Positions 1-8,130 of a stretch of DNA of 52,623 bases are shown here, piece by piece (within the stretch, counting starts at the first letter, position 1; each line of letters opens with the position of its first letter). The stretch covers positions 1 to 52,623 of the forward strand of contig JBMNUM010000014.1 of NCBI GenBank assembly GCA_050946275.1, written 5' to 3'. The position numbers were made by a program, and so were the translations under genes. The notes beneath the pieces are model-generated. The model saw only the letters and a list, made by a program, of their open reading frames with translations. It ran no database searches and had not been told where the DNA came from. Source of the stretch: JBMNUM01 sp050946275 (GTDB lineage Bacteria > Actinomycetota > Coriobacteriia > Coriobacteriales > CADBOM01).

Positions 1-925
1 CCGAGATCTTCGGGAGCACGGCGCCCCAGAAGATAGCGCCAACACCGAGGCAGGTCATGATGATGGAGACGGGCGTCGGATCGAAGCCACGGTCCATAAC
101 CATGAACGGCTGGGTGAAGGTCAGTGTGTTGAGGTACCAGGTGAGGATGAAGATTGCCGCGATGCAGGCAAGGATGATGTTGCGATCCTTGACGATCGAG
201 AAAGCGCCCTTGATGGAAGCCTTCTCGGCGGCGGGCTCGTCGATAGCCGACTGCTCGGCGGCGACAGCCTCGACATCCTCGTTCTTGGTCAGGAACTCAT
301 CCGCGAGGTTGATGTTGCGGATGACCGGCTCCTTGACCAGGAAGATGAGCATGACGCAGATGATGAGACCGGGGATGATCGTCACGTAGAACGAACCTCT
401 CCAACCAATCGTCTGAGCCAGGTAGACGGACAGCACCGGGCCGAGCAGGGACGAGAACAGACCCACAGCGGAGACCTGAACGAGACCCTGGTTGAAACCA
501 CGGCGAGCCGGGGTGGACTCATGGACGACGTGCGACTGGCACAGCGGGAGCACCGGGCCCTCGACGATACCCATGAGAACGCGGACGCAAGCCACGGAGG
601 CAACGCCCTGAGTGAAACCGGTGGACATCGACAGGAGCGAGAAGAGAAGGACGATGATGGTGAGCAGCCTCTTCTTATGCTTGCTCATATCAGCGGCCAT
701 ACCTCCGAAGTATCCGGCGAATGCCCACGCGATTGCGAACGCCGACGAGATCAGACCGAGCTGACCAGCGTCGATGTTCAGGTCTGTCATGACGAACGAC
801 GCCATGTTCGTGATGCAGAACCTGTCATACATCACGAAGCCGAACGTCAGGCAGAGAGTGATGACCATGGCCCACTCCATGCCTCTCGACAGCCCCATCG
901 GGTTTTTGTTAATGTCGATTGTCAT
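1..925 (-). CDS. MFS transporter, partial (C-terminus beyond window)
   Basis: Membrane transporter of the major facilitator superfamily; about 308 N-terminal residues are visible and the rest lies off the left edge. The protein starts at an ATG at 925 preceded by a good AAGGAGG ribosome site. Hydrophobic segments begin near residue 17. The loop after the second one (residues 71-87, GYFGGMAADMSKHKKRL) fits MFS motif A (G-x-x-x-D-x-x-x-R/K). A Glu/Ala-rich stretch around residues 215-245 is the usual central cytoplasmic loop between the six-helix halves. The gene lies downstream of the MBL-fold hydrolase on the same strand, separated by a GC-rich hairpin, and both diverge from a LysR regulator, so it probably imports or exports the substrate of that module. 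The substrate cannot be inferred. The family call is firm. Confidence 0.88.
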   Translation of the reverse strand, partial: MTIDINKNPMGLSRGMEWAMVITLCLTFGFVMYDRFCITNMASFVMTDLNIDAGQLGLISSAFAIAWAFAGYFGGMAADMSKHKKRLLTIIVLLFSLLSMSTGFTQGVASVACVRVLMGIVEGPVLPLCQSHVVHESTPARRGFNQGLVQVSAVGLFSSLLGPVLSVYLAQTIGWRGSFYVTIIPGLIICVMLIFLVKEPVIRNINLADEFLTKNEDVEAVAAEQSAIDEPAAEKASIKGAFSIVKDRNIILACIAAIFILTWYLNTLTFTQPFMVMDRGFDPTPVSIIMTCLGVGAIFWGAVLPKIS

Positions 926-1058
926 TTTCCCTACAACCTCCTTGCAAAAACTAGAACTAATCCCCTTTTGCAAAATCGCTATTCGCGATAGTTGCCAAAC
1001 TCCTCATCGGATCCGCGCGCCTTTATGTGCAAGGTCCATTTCGCGGCGGACCGAGGTT

Positions 1059-1087
1059 CAGTCCCCGGGTATCCAGCCCGGGGACTG
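1059..1087. terminator. GC-rich hairpin between MBL hydrolase and MFS genes
   Basis: Perfect 11-bp inverted repeat CAGTCCCCGGG / CCCGGGGACTG with a 7-nt loop, starting ten bases after the hydrolase stop codon. No T-run follows on the minus strand. It may therefore be a weak terminator or an mRNA-stabilising hairpin that lowers, but does not abolish, expression of the downstream transporter. Confidence 0.5.
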
Positions 1088-1096
1088 TGAAAGTGC

Positions 1097-2053
1097 CTAC
1101 TTGGCGAAGTACTTATCCCACTCAGCCTGGGACTCCTCCTCGTTATCCGAGAAGTACCACTCCATGTCCGTCTTGAAGACGTTGGCGTTCATCTCGTTCG
1201 AGCGGAGAAGCAGAGCATCCGGGAAGAGCTCGCACATCCTCTTGTAGAACTCGCCAGCGGTCTCGCACTCGTCCATGATCTCGTCGGTCTTCTCGAGATA
1301 CTCGATCGTGAAGTCGAACGAACGGCCGTCGAAGAGCTCGCCGGGCTTCGCATGACCGGGAATGACGACGTCCCAATCGAACTCGTCGCGGAAGCGGCGG
1401 ATATCCTCGATCCACATCTTGCGGCCGAGCTTCGTGATCTCGCAGGTGAACGGATGGGCGTTGCTGAACAGCATGTCCGAACCGTACAGGACCTTCAGGT
1501 CCGGGATCCACACCATCGAGTTGTACTTGAGGTCGCCCCAGATGTGATGGATGATCTGGACCTCGGTGTCCTCGCAGTACACGGAACCCTGAAGGGCACC
1601 CTCGCGGAACGGGCTCGGATCGGAAGCGAGCGGCAGGATCTCGAAGTCGATGTCCTGGCGAGGCAGGTTGTGCGAACCCATGCCGGGCTGCGGCTCCCAG
1701 TAATCGATCTTGCCCTGGAGCTCCTTGCGGATGGTCTCGATGTCATCGTCGACAGCGTAGATCTTCACGTTCGGGAACGCCTGCTTGAAGATCGCGGCAT
1801 GGAAGTAGTGATCCGGATGCGCATGCGAGAGGACGAGGGTGGTGAGCTCCTTGTCGGCATCGCACAGCTCGGCGATCACACGATAGGCATTCGAGCGGGT
1901 CCACTGGGTATCGACGACCAGGGCCTCCTTCTTTCCCAGAACCGCAAAGGAGCAAACGGCGAAACCATAATCGTTAGAGATGCAGGTCATCGTCTCGACG
2001 TCTGTGCCCTTGTAGGTCTGGTGACGCACTTCCATAGGACTATTTGCGTACAT
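1097..2053 (-). CDS. MBL-fold metallohydrolase
   Basis: Protein of 318 residues with a metallo-beta-lactamase fold. The metal-binding signature HAHPDH is at residues 77-82. Further ligands are plausible at His170 (HHIWGD), Asp193 (YGSDM) and His234 (IPGHAKPGE), so a binuclear Zn/Fe site looks complete. The start at 2053 (MYANSPMEV) is chosen because AAGGAGGAG lies just upstream; a longer frame to 2110 has no ribosome site. There is no signal peptide, so it is cytoplasmic. It sits between a divergent LysR regulator and an MFS transporter, suggesting a small regulated uptake-and-hydrolysis unit. The substrate is unknown; lactonase, esterase or quinolone-degrading relatives all share these motifs. 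Confidence 0.85.
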   Translation of the reverse strand: MYANSPMEVRHQTYKGTDVETMTCISNDYGFAVCSFAVLGKKEALVVDTQWTRSNAYRVIAELCDADKELTTLVLSHAHPDHYFHAAIFKQAFPNVKIYAVDDDIETIRKELQGKIDYWEPQPGMGSHNLPRQDIDFEILPLASDPSPFREGALQGSVYCEDTEVQIIHHIWGDLKYNSMVWIPDLKVLYGSDMLFSNAHPFTCEITKLGRKMWIEDIRRFRDEFDWDVVIPGHAKPGELFDGRSFDFTIEYLEKTDEIMDECETAGEFYKRMCELFPDALLLRSNEMNANVFKTDMEWYFSDNEEESQAEWDKYFAK

Positions 2054-2353
2054 ACGACTCCTCCTTCGTTTCATCGCTCGCACGGCATGCCAAGGCATGC
2101 GCATACGCATCCAACATTAGATTTATTGTGAATTCATAAAAAATCCATGTAAAGCAACTCGTGATTGAGTGGCTTATCTTTTGGTTTAATGGACTCAATA
2201 TTTGTTTCATAGAATATGTACGACTAGTAGACGCACTATGCACTCACTACGTTTCTAAGGCTCCATTTGCTCATTTCATGACCCGAATCGAGCAAAAGGT
2301 AGACTTTAATAAGAAATGTTGAATACAAAATCACGATTTTAGGAGATCCGGGG
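2054..2353. promoter_or_regulatory. AT-rich divergent promoter region, LysR / MBL hydrolase
   Basis: This 300-base spacer holds no gene and is clearly more AT-rich than its flanks, as expected for back-to-back promoters under a LysR-type regulator. A perfect GCATGCC-AA-GGCATGC inverted repeat lies at 2085-2100, inside the leader of the hydrolase mRNA. The ribosome site AGGAGA for the regulator is at 2341-2346. No single convincing T-N11-A operator was picked out by eye. Confidence 0.45.
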
Positions 2354-3235
2354 ATGGACACACAGCAGTTCCGATACTTTCTCCAGCTATGCGTGGATAA
2401 GAACTACGCGGCTGCTGCGGATAACCTGTACATCACCCAGCAGGCGCTCCGCAAGTCTATCAAGAGGCTCGAAACCGAGACGAAATGCATGCTCTTCTAC
2501 CGCAGCGGCGACTCGCTCGAGCTCACCAAGGCTGGAGTTTGCGTCAAATCACATGCTCGAAACATAATCGACGAGCTCCATCGGATGGATACGGCGCTTG
2601 CGCAGCTCTCCGACAACGGCACGTCCGTGATCATGATCGCGGCCTCTTATGGCGTCTACCCAATCATTGCATCGAAGCTGATCATCCCCTTCGAACGCAT
2701 TCATCCCGAAGTGACCATCAAGATCGTCGAGCTTCCGGATATGGACTGCGAGGACGCAATCAAGAACGGCGACGCAGATGTGGGATTCTGCATCGGTCCC
2801 TGCAACACGCAATACTTCGATGTCCACGAGCTCGAATCCCGGAGCCTCTGCGCGCTCGTCAACAAGTCGAACCCCCTCGCGGCTCGCGACCAGCTGACGG
2901 TACCCGACCTCGAGGGCCAGCCAATCGCGATTGTCAACGAGGGATTCAAGATTCACCATAACTTCCTCGGGTATTGCGGCAAGGAAGGCATCAAGCCCGA
3001 GGTCAAGCTCGAGGGCGGAGACGTCGTCTCTGTTCACAACTTCGCGAGGTTCGGACAGAACATCGCTGTTTCCGTCGATTTTCTCGGCGAGGATCTCGGT
3101 TTCAACGAGGTCAATGTCATTCCGTTGTTGGGACCCGGACTCGCCTGGACCGTGAACTCCATCGTGAGCAAGCGGGTCCGGCGCTCCGATGCAGCTGACG
3201 CGTTCATAAAATTCATCCACGACGTTTACCGGTAG
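2354..3235 (+). CDS. LysR-family transcriptional regulator
   Basis: Protein of 293 residues. Residues 1-60 are the winged helix-turn-helix typical of LysR regulators (MDTQQFRYFLQLCVDKNYAAA, then ITQQALRKSIKRLE as recognition region), followed by a linker helix and a periplasmic-binding-protein-like effector domain from about residue 90 to the end. The length matches the family. It is divergent from the MBL hydrolase–MFS pair, the usual arrangement for a LysR activator that controls its neighbour and its own gene from the shared spacer. ATG 2354 follows AGGAGATCCGGGG. The effector is unknown. Confidence 0.9.
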   Translation: MDTQQFRYFLQLCVDKNYAAAADNLYITQQALRKSIKRLETETKCMLFYRSGDSLELTKAGVCVKSHARNIIDELHRMDTALAQLSDNGTSVIMIAASYGVYPIIASKLIIPFERIHPEVTIKIVELPDMDCEDAIKNGDADVGFCIGPCNTQYFDVHELESRSLCALVNKSNPLAARDQLTVPDLEGQPIAIVNEGFKIHHNFLGYCGKEGIKPEVKLEGGDVVSVHNFARFGQNIAVSVDFLGEDLGFNEVNVIPLLGPGLAWTVNSIVSKRVRRSDAADAFIKFIHDVYR

Positions 3236-3263
3236 CGATTCACTTCAACGAAAGATTCTCGCC

Positions 3264-3304
3264 CCCCCGTTCCGCCACCTGAGTCGGGACGGGGGTTTCT
3301 TTTC
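3264..3304 (+). terminator. Rho-independent terminator after lysR
   Basis: Stem CCCCCGT (3264-3270) pairs with ACGGGGG (3289-3295) and is followed by TTTCTTTTC. It closes the regulator transcript before the thiamine operon. Confidence 0.75.
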
Positions 3305-3383
3305 ACACTTGCTGCCGGGCCAGAGCTTCAGCGGCCATTCGTGACTCATTGAGGATTCTGGAGTATCATCTCATCCGTTGTAT

Positions 3384-3464
3384 TAATCGGGAGCTGCGCT
3401 CGCGTGGCTGAGAGGCGACATCATCGCGACCGAAAGGACGGTTCCGGTAATGCGGGGCCGGATT
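3384..3464 (+). promoter_or_regulatory. Divergent TPP (thi-box) riboswitch
   Basis: Upstream of thiD the RNA contains the TPP-riboswitch landmarks GGGAGC, GGCTGAGAGG (pyrimidine-sensing arm) and GGTAATGCGG (pyrophosphate-sensing arm). Candidate P1 strands are AATCGG at 3384 and CCGGATT at 3458-3464, with one bulge. The usual CCTGATC of the second arm is replaced by CGGTTCC, so the 3' half is non-canonical. The aptamer ends three bases before the thiD ATG (3468) and no separate terminator hairpin is visible, which suggests translational control by hiding the start region when TPP is bound. Context (thiD-thiM-thiE) supports the call. Confidence 0.65.
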
Positions 3465-3467
3465 GAT

Positions 3468-4280
3468 ATGAATGAGAGCATCCTTGTAATCGCAGGCTCC
3501 GACAGCATCGCCGGAGCAGGTATCCAAATCGACATCAAGACCGCAGCCGCGCATCGCGTGCACGCCACAACGGCCCTCACGGCCGTCACCGCGCAGAACA
3601 CTGTCGGCGTTACGGCGGTCCACCCGATTCCGGCTGAGGTTATCGCTGCGCAAATCGACGCAATCTTCGATGACGTTCGACCCGGGGCTGTCAAGATCGG
3701 CATGGTCGGCTGTCGCGAAGCAGCCAAGGCCATTGCGTCGTGCCTCTCCTCGCACGAACGGGTTCCCGTCGTCCTCGACCCCGTCCTCGTGGCCACCGCC
3801 GGGGGAAGCCTTGCCGACGACGATGCGACAGACTTCCTCATGGAGCTTCTCGCTCCCCTCTCGACGGTTATGACGCCCAATTTGCCCGAAGCCTCAGCTC
3901 TCTCGGGAATCGAGGTAGTAGACGACGAGTCTTCCCTTGCAGCAGCGAAAACACTTCTCGCGCGTGGTGCGTCCGCCGTCCTGATCAAGGGCGGACATGG
4001 CTGCAAGGAGGAGTGCATCGACCGGTTGTATTCAAGCTCCGGCGAGGTGCTCACGATGACGAACGGGCGCATTCCGGGCGAGTACCACGGAACCGGCTGT
4101 TCACTCTCGACGGCGATCGCGTGCAACATCGCATGTGGCATGTCCATAAAGGATGCCGTTTCCGCGGGAGTCGACTTCATGCATACGGTGCTCGAAGATG
4201 CGTCTCGTGGTCGTGGCGCCCTGCCGGCAACGAGGGGAACGAAGCTGATCGACCCCCTTGCACCGTCTTTCACCCGCTAA
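3468..4280 (+). CDS. thiD: Hydroxymethylpyrimidine (phosphate) kinase ThiD
   Basis: Phosphorylates 4-amino-5-hydroxymethyl-2-methylpyrimidine to HMP-P and HMP-PP for thiamine synthesis. The 270-residue protein has the ribokinase-like fold: IAGSDSIAGAGIQIDIKT at the N-terminus, VKIGM, LDPVLVATAGG, TPNLPEA, and the anion-hole motif GTGC at residues 208-211. The start at 3468 (MNESILVIAG) is chosen because the in-frame ATG at 3450 lies inside the riboswitch TAATGC motif. It is first gene of thiD-thiM-thiE and sits directly behind the TPP riboswitch, so thiamine pyrophosphate should repress it. There is no HMP synthase in the window, consistent with a salvage role. Confidence 0.95.
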   Translation: MNESILVIAGSDSIAGAGIQIDIKTAAAHRVHATTALTAVTAQNTVGVTAVHPIPAEVIAAQIDAIFDDVRPGAVKIGMVGCREAAKAIASCLSSHERVPVVLDPVLVATAGGSLADDDATDFLMELLAPLSTVMTPNLPEASALSGIEVVDDESSLAAAKTLLARGASAVLIKGGHGCKEECIDRLYSSSGEVLTMTNGRIPGEYHGTGCSLSTAIACNIACGMSIKDAVSAGVDFMHTVLEDASRGRGALPATRGTKLIDPLAPSFTR

Positions 4281-4346
4281 CCACTCTTCAAGGAACACTA
4301 AATCCAATTCAAGTGAATATGGCAAGCCTAAGACAGGAGGTAGATG

Positions 4347-5186
4347 ATGCTTGACCAGATTATCGACATTGCCAAGAAGGTAAGGGAAACCGTACCGCTC
4401 GTCCACAACATCACGAACTATGTGACCGTCAACGATGTTGCCAACGCCGAGCTCGCAATCGGCGGTTCGGCGCTCATGGCCGACGACATCAACGAGGTCG
4501 CGGACATGGTGAACATCGCCAGCGCCACGAACATCAACATCGGCACGCTCAACGAGCGGACCATCGCCTCGAGCATCAAAGCCGGCCAGGTGGCCAACGA
4601 GACGGGCACCGTGCTCGTCTTCGATCCGGTTGGTGCCGGTGCTTCCGCGCTGCGCAACGAGACGACCGACGACTTCCTCGAGGCCGTCAAGCCGACCGTA
4701 GTAAGGGGGAATCTCAGCGAGATATCCTTCGTCGCCGGTCTCGAGGTTGCCACCAAGGGCGTCGACTCTGCTGCCGAGGACGCGGACAAGGATGCAACCG
4801 CCGTCGCACGTTCGGTTGCCGAGTCGCTCGGGTGCGTCGTCGCCATCACGGGTGCGGTCGACGTCATCACAGACGGAACCGTGACGGTGAAGATCTCGAA
4901 CGGGTCGCCCCTCATGTCGAAGATCACGGGCACCGGCTGCATGTGCGACGGGCTCATCGGATGCTTCGTCGGAGCAGTGGGTGCGGATGCCCCGTCAGCG
5001 GACATCGTGGCGGCCACGGCAGGGGCAATCCTCTCGATGGGTCTCGCCGGCGAGATCACGGCGCGCAAGCTCGAGTCAGAACGAGGGCGTGTTGCCACGG
5101 GAAGCCTGCACATCGGCATCATCGACGAGCTCTCGCTGCTCGACGAGCAGGTCTACAGGGAGTACGCACGGATCGAGGTGCTGTGA
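4347..5186 (+). CDS. thiM: Hydroxyethylthiazole kinase ThiM
   Basis: Phosphorylates 4-methyl-5-(2-hydroxyethyl)thiazole, the salvage route to the thiazole half of thiamine. About 279 residues; typical motifs are PLVHNITNYVTVN near the N-terminus, DPVGAGAS, RGNLSEI and GTGCMCDG around residue 195, the ribokinase-fold phosphate loop with the catalytic Cys. Two adjacent ATGs (4344 and 4347) follow AGGAGG; the second has the better six-base spacing. The stop overlaps the thiE start by one base (TGATG), so the two are translationally coupled and under control of the upstream TPP riboswitch. Confidence 0.95.
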   Translation: MLDQIIDIAKKVRETVPLVHNITNYVTVNDVANAELAIGGSALMADDINEVADMVNIASATNINIGTLNERTIASSIKAGQVANETGTVLVFDPVGAGASALRNETTDDFLEAVKPTVVRGNLSEISFVAGLEVATKGVDSAAEDADKDATAVARSVAESLGCVVAITGAVDVITDGTVTVKISNGSPLMSKITGTGCMCDGLIGCFVGAVGADAPSADIVAATAGAILSMGLAGEITARKLESERGRVATGSLHIGIIDELSLLDEQVYREYARIEVL

Positions 5187-5848
5187 TGCCGGCGGTCATG
5201 GAGCCGGACTACCGGCTGTACCTCGTGACCGACCGCGAACTCATGTCGACAGAGACGCTCGAGGAGGCTGTTGAGTCGGCATGCAGGGGTGGTGCGACAC
5301 TCGTGCAGCTCCGGGAGAAGCACGACACCCACGAGCAGATCGTCGAGCGTGCCCGGGCTATCAAGGAGATCACCGACCGCTACGGCGTGGGCCTCATCGT
5401 GAACGACGACCCCGTTGCAGCCGTCGAGGTTGGTGCACTCGGCGTCCATGTCGGCCAATCCGACCTGGAAGCAGGAGCCGTTCGCAAGATCGTCGGCCAG
5501 GAGATGATCGTAGGGGTATCCGCATCTAACGTCGAGCAGGCAATTCGCGCCGACCTCGCTGGAGCGGATTACCTGGGCGTGGGCGCCATGGCGTTCACGG
5601 CGACCAAGCCCGAGGCCGATACTTGCACTATGGAGGAGCTTGCCCGCATCCGCGACGAGGTGGATATTCCGATCGTCGTCATCGGCGGCATCAACATGAA
5701 GAGCATTCCCCGTTTCGAGGGTATGGGCATCGACGGATACGCGATAGTCTCGGCGATCATGGCTGCCGACGACATCGAGCAGGCGGCAAGGGACATCCGA
5801 GACCTCATAGATAGCGAGCCGAGCGGAAAGCTGCATCCAAGGCACTAG
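5186..5848 (+). CDS. thiE: Thiamine-phosphate synthase ThiE
   Basis: Joins HMP-PP and hydroxyethylthiazole phosphate to give thiamine monophosphate. The 220-residue protein shows the TIM-barrel family motifs VQLREK (residues 40-45), IVNDD (71-75), VHVGQ, GVSAS, and GVGAMAFTATKPEA (131-144), then VVIGGIN near the phosphate-binding end. The start is the ATG at 5186 overlapping the thiM stop; the frame is open much further upstream but that part only shadows thiM. With thiD and thiM it makes a salvage-type thiamine pathway. A strong terminator follows. Confidence 0.96.
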   Translation: MPAVMEPDYRLYLVTDRELMSTETLEEAVESACRGGATLVQLREKHDTHEQIVERARAIKEITDRYGVGLIVNDDPVAAVEVGALGVHVGQSDLEAGAVRKIVGQEMIVGVSASNVEQAIRADLAGADYLGVGAMAFTATKPEADTCTMEELARIRDEVDIPIVVIGGINMKSIPRFEGMGIDGYAIVSAIMAADDIEQAARDIRDLIDSEPSGKLHPRH

Positions 5849-5870
5849 CTGGCACGGGACAGAGAACGAC

Positions 5871-5912
5871 AGCCCCCATCCGCACTATTCTGTGACGGAT
5901 GGGGGCTTCATT
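5871..5912. terminator. Bidirectional terminator between thiE and menG
   Basis: Perfect 12-bp stem AGCCCCCATCCG (5871-5882) / CGGATGGGGGCT (5896-5907) with a 13-nt loop, followed on the plus strand by TCATTATTGTTT. It lies between convergent thiE and menG, so it may end transcripts from both sides. Confidence 0.85.
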
Positions 5913-5936
5913 ATTGTTTGCCCCGCATTCGCTCCT

Positions 5937-6632
5937 CTAACGAACAAGCCCGGTATGGAGGGCGGAAGCGCCGAACATATACGAGACTATGCGCACGTCA
6001 TCAAGGCCGACTTCGCGGAAGAGTGCCGCAAGCTCTGTTTTCCTCAGGAATTCCTGCGTGCTCTGATAGAGCCATTCGTACTCGGCGTGCTTGCTCGATC
6101 CTCCACCGAGCAGCGTCATGACGTTCTTGTAATAGAAGTTGTAGAACGGGAACACGAGCGGGTTGTCGGGGACCGATGCATCTAGGCAGGCCACTCCCCC
6201 GCCCGGTCGAACGACGCGCCGCATCTCGGAGAGCACCTGCTTGTAGTCGGGCGTGTTGCGCAGGCCGAAGCTGATGATCGCCGCATCGAACGTTCCGTCA
6301 TCGAAAGGCAGCTCCATCGCGTTGCCCTCGATGAGCATCGAGTTGCCAGCGTGCGAGAGTCGTTTCTCCGCCACCTTGAGCATCTCGGAGGAGAAGTCGA
6401 GGCCGACGACGAGCGAGTCGGGGTTGCCAAGGCAGAGCTGCTCGGTCACATCGCCCGTCCCGCAGCACACGTCGAGGACCTTGGCCGGATCGGAATCGGC
6501 CGTGAACCTCAGCGCGAACGAGACGAGGTCGCGCTTCCAGATGCGGTGCATGCCGAAGCTGATGCGGTCGTTCGCCGCGTCGTACTGCGGTGCAATCGAT
6601 TGGAAGACGCCGTGCACATGCTCCTTTGCCAT
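5937..6632 (-). CDS. menG: Demethylmenaquinone methyltransferase MenG/UbiE
   Basis: SAM-dependent C-methyltransferase that makes menaquinone from demethylmenaquinone. The 231-residue protein carries the UbiE/COQ5 pattern: FQSIAPQYDAANDRISFGMH near the start, SAM-binding KVLDVCCGTGDVTEQL (residues 51-66), and the family motif SFGLRNTPD around residue 121. ATG 6632 follows AGGAGGAACC, eight bases after the menA stop, so the pair forms a short operon. Because no ubiquinone genes are present and the neighbour is MenA-like, the menaquinone assignment is preferred. Confidence 0.93.
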   Translation of the reverse strand: MAKEHVHGVFQSIAPQYDAANDRISFGMHRIWKRDLVSFALRFTADSDPAKVLDVCCGTGDVTEQLCLGNPDSLVVGLDFSSEMLKVAEKRLSHAGNSMLIEGNAMELPFDDGTFDAAIISFGLRNTPDYKQVLSEMRRVVRPGGGVACLDASVPDNPLVFPFYNFYYKNVMTLLGGGSSKHAEYEWLYQSTQEFLRKTELAALFREVGLDDVRIVSYMFGASALHTGLVR

Positions 6633-6640
6633 GGTTCCTC

Positions 6641-7594
6641 CTAAGCAAGGGTTATGGGTATCTGGGATACCGCGATCGCGATGAGAAACGCGCCGTTGAA
6701 GAACAGGTTCGCCTTGTTGATGAGCCCCATCGAATTGCCGCGGACATCAGGGGTCAGGGTCGTCTCCAGCAACCCCTTGATCGTGGGCAGCGAGAAGACG
6801 AGCATGACGGGAAGCACCCAGACTCCGCCGCGGAAGAAAACGAGCACAAGGCATGCGACGACGGCCATCCATATGATGAGGAACACCTTGTAGACGATAA
6901 CGCTCAAACCGTGCCCGAGCACGATGGGCAGCGTATGCCGTCCTGCGGCGGTGTCTCGCTCGATGTCGCAGTTGTTCTGAGTCGCCATCACCATGCCGAT
7001 TCCGATGACGAACGGGATGGTCGAGCAGATCGCCATTCCCCAGGGGACGAAGCTCCCCGACTTCGAGGAGAAGATGCAGACGATGGCAAGCGGGATGAGG
7101 CAGCCCATGACAACACCGCTGACGATCTCGCCCAGGGGCAGATACGAGATGGGGAGCTTGCCCGACGAGTAGGCCACTATCACCAGTGCGCCGACGATCG
7201 CGAACACGAGCGGGAGGAAGCTGCCGCCCCAGACGATGCAGGCGATTCCTAGCACGAAGGCGACGGCCATGTAGGCGATGCCGAGGATGAGGACATGCTT
7301 CGGATTCGGATGCTCGTAGACGAGCACGGCGTCCGTGGGGTCGTCGGAGTTCTCGACGGTATCCGTGCCCTTGCGATAGTCGGCCCAGTCGTTGAGCGTG
7401 TTGACGGACGACTGCATGAGTATCACGGCGAAGAGCAGCATGGCCCAGATAACAGGAGAAAACGAGTAGCCGAAGGCGATGGCAAGCAACCCGCCGAGTA
7501 CGGCCGTTAGAATAGATGGACCGGGCCACGTGTGCGGTGCGGCGAGGCGCAACGCCATGAGCGGGGTGAGTCTGTTGTACGAAGTTTCGTTCAT
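6641..7594 (-). CDS. menA: UbiA-family prenyltransferase, probable MenA
   Basis: Integral membrane prenyltransferase, probably transferring the polyprenyl chain to 1,4-dihydroxy-2-naphthoate. The 317-residue protein has about eight or nine hydrophobic helices. The first aspartate motif is NTLNDWADYRKGTDT (about residues 66-79) and the second is NNCDIERDTAAGRHTLP, the DxxxD pattern of MenA. The start at 7594 (MNETSYNRL) is chosen because the longer frame to 7639 would start within the terminator hairpin of the upstream gene. No strong ribosome site is visible, so the start is less certain. It is followed closely by menG. Confidence 0.87.
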   Translation of the reverse strand: MNETSYNRLTPLMALRLAAPHTWPGPSILTAVLGGLLAIAFGYSFSPVIWAMLLFAVILMQSSVNTLNDWADYRKGTDTVENSDDPTDAVLVYEHPNPKHVLILGIAYMAVAFVLGIACIVWGGSFLPLVFAIVGALVIVAYSSGKLPISYLPLGEIVSGVVMGCLIPLAIVCIFSSKSGSFVPWGMAICSTIPFVIGIGMVMATQNNCDIERDTAAGRHTLPIVLGHGLSVIVYKVFLIIWMAVVACLVLVFFRGGVWVLPVMLVFSLPTIKGLLETTLTPDVRGNSMGLINKANLFFNGAFLIAIAVSQIPITLA

Positions 7595-7611
7595 GCATCC
7601 ATGATAACCGA

Positions 7612-7651
7612 CAAAAGCGGGGTGGCCGATGACAGTCACCGGCCACCCCGC
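7612..7651 (-). terminator. Terminator of the large CWB2 gene
   Basis: A 12-bp GC-rich stem (7617-7628 with 7640-7651, arms GCGGGGTGGCCG-type) followed on the minus strand by TTTTGTC. It lies 20 bases after the stop of the CWB2 gene and just before menA. Confidence 0.85.
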
Positions 7652-7671
7652 ACGATCACATCGAGCCGTGC

Positions 7672-8130
7672 CTAGCTCGTGCTCGCGAGCAGGGCGTCCC
7701 AGACCTTAGCCTGGACCGCGCTCGTCCCGCCGAACACATACGCCTTCTTGATGGAGGCCTTGTTCTTCTTGCAGTACCCTGTCGCGACCGTGTACTTGCT
7801 CTTGGCCGTCTTGGAATCGGCGAGGATCATCACTGACTTGTTCTTGCCGCAAAGGGCGGCGCCAGCCAACGCGTCGAGCCAGTTTTGACCCGTCGAAACG
7901 GCAAGTTTATTCGGTTGCAGCTTGTCCTTGGCGGCAGGCTGGAACTTCACATAGGCCAGCGGCTTGCCCTTATATGTACCTATGTTTCCATTGGGCTGTT
8001 TGCCAGTTGTCCAATTGGAGATCAATGTGCTCGTCTCATAGAGGTTGAGTCCCGCGAGTCGCGTGATCTTGGTGACACCAGCTCCCTTGAGGTCCGTGTC
8101 GACGCCGGCGGGCAATGCAAGCGGCCCCAC
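7672..8130 (-). CDS. CWB2 surface protein, 3' part (after apparent frameshift)
   Basis: This frame continues the large surface protein that starts at 11521. It opens with GPLALPAGVDTDLKGAGV and RLAGLNLYETS, the conserved end of one CWB2 unit and start of the next, then carries the third CWB2 repeat (…NWLDALAGAALCGKNKSVMIL…YVFGGTSAVQAKVWDALL). In the intact form IIGG from the upstream frame would run straight into PLALPAG. The join needs removal of one base from the C4 tract at 8125-8128. On its own the fragment has no ribosome site or signal peptide, so it is not a separate gene. CWB2 repeats anchor proteins non-covalently to wall polymers. Confidence 0.85.
   Translation of the reverse strand: MGPLALPAGVDTDLKGAGVTKITRLAGLNLYETSTLISNWTTGKQPNGNIGTYKGKPLAYVKFQPAAKDKLQPNKLAVSTGQNWLDALAGAALCGKNKSVMILADSKTAKSKYTVATGYCKKNKASIKKAYVFGGTSAVQAKVWDALLASTS

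Noticed and set aside
5892..6185. Small plus-strand gene after thiE
   Set aside because: It starts within the terminator and is antisense to menG.
7595..7639. Longer MenA start at 7639
   Set aside because: It would begin inside the terminator stem of the upstream CWB2 gene and has no ribosome site.
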